A stretch of 64,000 nt of DNA, taken from positions 186,001 to 250,000 of the forward strand of contig CBDFHG010000007.1 in assembly GCA_965247385.1 (NCBI GenBank). The letters run 5' to 3'. Positions 61,108 through 64,000 of this stretch are shown piece after piece (positions within the stretch are counted from its first letter, which is position 1; the number at the start of each line of letters is the position of its first letter). The DNA is from Thermohalobaculum sp965247385. Its GTDB lineage: Bacteria; Pseudomonadota; Alphaproteobacteria; Rhodobacterales; Rhodobacteraceae. Under the pieces are notes generated by a model. That model saw only the letters and a list, made by a program, of their open reading frames with translations, ran no database searches and was not told where the DNA came from. The position numbers and the translations under genes are program-made.

Positions 61108-61486
61108 CCAGCATTCGGGCGAACAACCGGGGGTTACGCCCGCCCGCGGTGTCCGCCGCATGTTCACCGAGCGCGGCTTCGCCAGCCTGACCGAGTTCAC
61201 CACCCGCGACGGGCTCCGCATGGATGTCTGCGCGCTGGGGCCCAAGGGCGAAATCTGGTGCGTCAAGGTCAAATCCTCCCGCGCCGATTTCAATTCCGAC
61301 CGCAAACAGGAAGGCTACCTCGGCTGGTGCGACCGCTTTTTCTTCGCCGTGCAGGAAAGCTTTCCCGACGAGATCCTGCCCTTCGAGCACGGCCTGATCC
61401 ACACCGACGCCTATGGCGGCAACATCCTGCGCTGGGGCCCGGAGGCGAAGCTGACGGCGGCGCGAAGGAAGGCAATGACGCTGTAA
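61094..61486 (+). CDS. MmcB-family (DUF1052) DNA-repair nuclease-like protein
   Basis: The 130-residue protein has the MmcB layout: ARGVRRMFTERGFASLTEF, RMDVCALGPKGEIWCVKVKS, SRADFNSDRKQEGYLGWCDR, FFFAVQESFPDEILPFE and GLIHTDAYGGNILR. Family proteins are PD-(D/E)xK-like and linked to ImuAB/DnaE2 mutagenic repair. In the ExK site, usually VEVKS or VEIKS, Glu is replaced by Lys (VKVKS), which may abolish cutting. GTG 61094 lies inside the end of yejF (14-bp overlap). The 3' end overlaps an antisense candidate small ORF (61411-61587). Confidence 0.85.
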   Translation: MSATDQHSGEQPGVTPARGVRRMFTERGFASLTEFTTRDGLRMDVCALGPKGEIWCVKVKSSRADFNSDRKQEGYLGWCDRFFFAVQESFPDEILPFEHGLIHTDAYGGNILRWGPEAKLTAARRKAMTL

Positions 61487-61587
61487 TTCGCCCGCAATGC
61501 GGCGCAGAGGATACAAGTGCTGTCGGACTCAAGGCCGAGAGGGCCGGTCACTGCCTGATAAACCGGTGCAGGGTCGTACAGGTTCAT
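61411..61587 (-). CDS. Candidate small ORF (58 codons), third of a tiny-ORF cluster
   Basis: ATG at 61587 follows AGAGAGGT at good distance and opens MNLYDPAPVYQAVTGPLG, then a CILC motif, ending at TAG 61411. The last 25 codons lie antisense to mmcB and may be fortuitous. It starts 21 nt after the 31-residue ORF ends. No homolog is known to me. Confidence 0.25.
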   Translation of the reverse strand: MNLYDPAPVYQAVTGPLGLESDSTCILCAALRANYSVIAFLRAAVSFASGPQRRMLPP

Positions 61588-61608
61588 GCGACCTCTCTGG
61601 CGGCGGAT

Positions 61609-61704
61609 TTAGGCTTTTCTAAAAAACCCTGTTTCCAACAATAATAAATAAAGAGCAAAAAAACAAAAGAACAAAATCGCTCCCCATAGGACAGGATGTT
61701 TCAT
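61609..61704 (-). CDS. Candidate 31-residue single-span membrane peptide
   Basis: ATG 61704 overlaps the stop of the preceding small ORF as ATGA and follows GGAGAG. The product is MKHPVLWGAILFFCFF..., one hydrophobic span (about residues 5-23) then ETGFFRKA. The DNA is AT-rich compared with its surroundings. Such tiny membrane proteins often modulate a larger complex or act as toxins, but function is unknown here. Confidence 0.4.
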   Translation of the reverse strand: MKHPVLWGAILFFCFFALYLLLLETGFFRKA

Positions 61705-61844
61705 AATCTCTCCAGACTAAACACGCACAACAACACAAAAAGCCCCCCACTTGGTGCGCGGTTAAGCGTCTCGTTGGAGAGTTCTTCGAACTCAGGCGTC
61801 TCGGCGACCGTTTGTTCGGTCGTCGTTTCCCCAGTGTGATGCAT
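61701..61844 (-). CDS. Candidate 47-residue peptide with hydrophobic C-terminus
   Basis: GGAGGT lies 6 nt before the ATG at 61844. The peptide is acidic and Thr-rich at first (MHHTGETTTEQTVAETPEFE), then ELSNETLNRAPSGG, then a hydrophobic LFVLLCVFSLERL. The middle part resembles a double-glycine leader (LSxxELxxIxGG) but with one extra residue, so processing is doubtful. It is translationally coupled to the next peptide by ATGA. Confidence 0.45.
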   Translation of the reverse strand: MHHTGETTTEQTVAETPEFEELSNETLNRAPSGGLFVLLCVFSLERL

Positions 61845-61950
61845 GATCATACCTCCGATGATTGCACCCGGCCAAATCTAACACCAAGCCCGTGCCGAGA
61901 CAACGCAAGCGGGTTCTCCGGCCGCCTGAGCGAAGGCCCAATGTCCGTTT

Positions 61951-62052
61951 AAGCGATTTCCAGCAATGTGGGCTCACTTTGCGACTCGGGAGTCGCGGCA
62001 AGTGAACGAGATAGAGCATGATCGATGAATCGGAGATCATCGATCATGCTCT
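61951..62052. repeat. Dispersed ~100-bp palindromic repeat, copy B
   Basis: The 16-bp perfect stem (62013-62028 with 62037-62052) has the same loop ATCGGAGA as copy A at 2243-2346. The upstream half (AGCGATTTC.AGCAA.GTGGG.TCACTTTG) aligns without gaps. It lies between the small-ORF cluster and the SHMT-like gene. The rest of 61845-62123 shows no gene. Confidence 0.85.
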
Positions 62053-62123
62053 TGTGGCGCGAAGGCGACGTTTTGCGCGGCAACCGGATTGTCCTAAACA
62101 CCCTTTGAAGCGGTTCCCTCTCC

Positions 62124-63443
62124 TCACCCCCGCACGAACCGCATCCCCTCGAACCGCCGCCTGAACGCCGTCACCTCGCCGGCAACCGCCTCAGGCTCCG
62201 GCCCCAGCGCGCGGGCGATCAGCGCGGCCAGCCCGTCCATGTCACCCGCCGTCATCCCGCGCCGCACGATCTCCGGCGTGCCGATCCGCAGTCCGTTCAT
62301 ATCCCCCTCTACCGGCGCAATCGGCAACCCGATGCCGCAGGCCAGGATATTGGCGCGGCGCAGGTGCTTCGACGCCGCATGCCCGCCGCCATACCCCGCA
62401 GCCTCGATGGCGAACTGGTGCGATTGGGTGGCGGTGTTGCCGATCCGGAAGACCGGCACCCCTTCCCCCGCCAGCGCCTCGGCCAGCGCATGGGCGGTGG
62501 CCGCCATCTCGGCGGCATAAGCCTGCCCGAACTCCCGCCAGTCCAGCAGGGTCAGCGCCAGCGCCGCCGATTTGGCCGCATCGAAATTCGCCGTCATGCC
62601 GGGAAAGGCGATGGCGTCCAACCGCTCGGCCAGTTCGGCGTCGTTGGTCACGATCAGCCCGCCCGCCGGGCCGCCGAGGCTTTTATAGGTGCTCATGGTC
62701 ATCAGATGCGCGCCTTGCAACAACGGGTTTCCCCACACCCGCCCGGCGATCATGCCGCATTGATGGGCGGCGTCGAACAAAACCCGCGCGCCCACCTCGT
62801 CGGCGACCGCCCGCACCGCCGCCACCGGATGCGGGGTCAGGTTCAGGCTGCCACCAATGGTAATCATCGCCGGGCGTACCGCGCGCACCTGCGCCGCCAG
62901 CCCGTCCGCATCCACCGTGTAGCCATCCGCCGCCACCGGGGCGTGGTGGATCGTCAACCCATAAAGCCCCGCCACCCCGGCCTCGTGATGGGTGACATGG
63001 CCGCCGATTGCAGGTGGCGGCGTGATGATCGCGTCGCCGGGCTTACAGCAGGCCATGAAGGCGTAAAGGTTGCCCAGCGCACCGGAGGGCACCCGGATTT
63101 CGGCGAACCGCGCCTGGAATATCTCGGCCGCCAGTTCCGCCGCGATCACCTCGATCTGCTCGATCGCCTCCAGCCCCATCTCGTATTTGTCGCCCGGATA
63201 GCCCAACGACGGGCGCGAGCCCAGCCCCGCCGCCAGCACCGCCTCGGCGCGCGGGTTCATCACATTGGTGGCGGGGTTCAGGTTGATGCAGTCGCGGTCG
63301 TGGATGGCCTGATTTTCCTCGATCAACGCCCCGATCCGCGCCGCCACAGCCTCCGCGTCCGCCCCGGCCGCCTCTGCCGCGATCCGCTGGATGTAGTCTT
63401 CGCAGGCGCCAGGCACCCAGCCACGCCGTTCCAGGTGAGTCAT
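62124..63443 (-). CDS. Serine hydroxymethyltransferase-like PLP enzyme
   Basis: The 439-residue protein has the SHMT fold: INLNPATNVMNPRAEAVLA, GYPGDKYEMGLEAIEQIEV, VLFDAAHQCGMIAGRVW (cofactor Asp/His) and MSTYKSLGGPAGGLIV with the PLP Lys (canonical THKTLRGPRGG). C-terminal RIGTPEIVRRGM resembles RxGTPA. Several residues depart from housekeeping GlyA, so it may be a paralogue acting on other hydroxyamino acids (e.g. alpha-methylserine) in one-carbon metabolism. The start at 63443 follows GGGAGGG; upstream in-frame ATG 63500 lacks a site. It is transcribed leftward, separate from other genes. Confidence 0.85.
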   Translation of the reverse strand: MTHLERRGWVPGACEDYIQRIAAEAAGADAEAVAARIGALIEENQAIHDRDCINLNPATNVMNPRAEAVLAAGLGSRPSLGYPGDKYEMGLEAIEQIEVIAAELAAEIFQARFAEIRVPSGALGNLYAFMACCKPGDAIITPPPAIGGHVTHHEAGVAGLYGLTIHHAPVAADGYTVDADGLAAQVRAVRPAMITIGGSLNLTPHPVAAVRAVADEVGARVLFDAAHQCGMIAGRVWGNPLLQGAHLMTMSTYKSLGGPAGGLIVTNDAELAERLDAIAFPGMTANFDAAKSAALALTLLDWREFGQAYAAEMAATAHALAEALAGEGVPVFRIGNTATQSHQFAIEAAGYGGGHAASKHLRRANILACGIGLPIAPVEGDMNGLRIGTPEIVRRGMTAGDMDGLAALIARALGPEPEAVAGEVTAFRRRFEGMRFVRG

Positions 63444-63617
63444 TTCCGCGCCCTCCCTTTTCCCACCGGATTCATTGTCGATTCCCCCGATAAGAATCAA
63501 TGGCTGGATTATCTAGATCGTTTTGCGCCTGTTCGACGCACCACAGGGGATAGCTTGTCGTCGTCGTATCGTGGAGGGGCTAAATTCACAAACCAAGTGC
63601 AACACCGGTATGCTCCG
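63444..63617. other. Gap and junction sequence, probable IS end
   Basis: Between the SHMT-like gene and the kinase fragment lies about 170 bp without a gene. The sequence from 63520 to 63617 abruptly replaces the kinase 3' end, suggesting an element end or a deletion joint, but no inverted partner is in the window. Confidence 0.4.
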
Positions 63618-64000
63618 GAGTTGCGATGGGCCCGCCAGCGCATCGGCCTCCAGCCCAGGGCCGTCATCGGCGATCTTCAGCACCAGACCTTTTCCCGCCG
63701 CGCCCAGCGCGATCGCCACCGCCGCGCCCCGGCCCGCATGACGGATCGCGTTTTGCAGCAGATTGTCGATGACACTCCTAAACGCGCTCTCATCGCCCAG
63801 CCCCACCGGCCCGCTACCGCGCTCGGCAAACCCCGGCTGTCGATCGCCACACCCGCCGCCCGCGCCGCAGGGGCCGCCAATCGGGCAACCCGGCGCGCCA
63901 GGCGGGCAAGATCGACCTCGGCCGGACGCAGCGCGGGCCGCATTTCGCCCGAAGCCCCGGCCGCCTCCAGATCGTCGGCGATCCGCGGCAACCGCCAGGC
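63618..64000 (-). pseudogene. Sensor histidine kinase, ATPase-domain fragment (right edge, broken)
   Basis: Minus-strand translation shows a kinase linker (RIADDLEAAGASGEMRPALR, EVDLARLARRVARLAAP) and the HATPase N-box DNLLQNAIRHAG with G1 box IADDGPGLEADAL. The two parts are in different frames; one missing G in the run at about 63828-63833 accounts for this. The gene stops being kinase-like at about 63618, where foreign sequence begins, so the rest of the ATPase domain is lost. The upstream part lies beyond the window edge; the signal sensed is unknown. Confidence 0.65.

Noticed and set aside
59296..61305. Open frame of 669 codons antisense to yejF
   Set aside because: yejF has complete ABC motifs on the plus strand; the antisense frame has no recognisable domain.

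Overview
The window is GC-rich DNA of an alphaproteobacterium, probably from the Rhodospirillales/Rhodobacterales part of the class. This rests on gene content and arrangement (ssb close to gyrA, a RutR-type regulator beside a reductive pyrimidine pathway, a membrane-anchored cytochrome c, the MmcB family), not on a marker-gene tree. Insertion sequences, IS fragments and single-base frameshifts are frequent, as in a genome losing genes or recently expanded by IS; some frameshifts could be assembly errors.

Layout. 1-8 kb: the 5' end of gyrA, then a mosaic wedged between gyrA and ssb (frameshifted EEP nuclease, truncated DNA methylase, pieces of IS21, IS1182-like and IS481 elements), ssb, an EF-G-like GTPase gene, and an IS1595 remnant carrying a small non-autonomous element with 8-bp target duplications. 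8.2-17.4 kb: one giant modular autotransporter of about 3,030 residues (Ig-like, cadherin-like and Fn3 modules plus a C-terminal beta-barrel). A 29-bp G homopolymer at its 5' end looks like a phase-variation tract. 17.6-20 kb: remnants of IS1380, ISAs1 and ISL3 transposases.

20.1-44.7 kb is a coherent nucleoside and pyrimidine import/catabolism region. Reading leftward: an N-carbamoyl amino acid hydrolase, dihydropyrimidinase, a PLP decarboxylase and an NMT1/THI5-type ABC transporter, with a divergent RutR-like repressor and a near-consensus RutR box in the shared promoter. Further right are dihydropyrimidine dehydrogenase subunits (preT, preA) with a methyltransferase between them. Divergent from these are a PRAI-like protein, a PfkB sugar kinase, a nucleoside hydrolase and a 2OG-Fe(II) oxygenase, followed by a BMP-type nucleoside ABC transporter. 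The inferred flow is nucleoside uptake, base release, ring reduction (PreTA), ring opening (HydA) and decarbamoylation to a beta-amino acid. A GIY-YIG nuclease gene sits in the loop of a dispersed palindrome between two genes of this region.

44.7-51.2 kb is a nested IS island: a deleted ISL3, an IS630 element split at TA by a second IS630, and an intact IS1182-like copy that splits a small gene of an uncharacterised two-gene module. The partner gene appears to encode an ImmA/IrrE-like protein without its zinc motif. 51.2-53.1 kb holds a degraded choline-permease and choline-sulfatase pair. 53.2-64 kb is mostly conserved: pheA, a di-domain cytochrome c, yejABEF, an mmcB-like gene, a cluster of tiny ORFs, an SHMT-like gene and a broken histidine kinase at the right edge.
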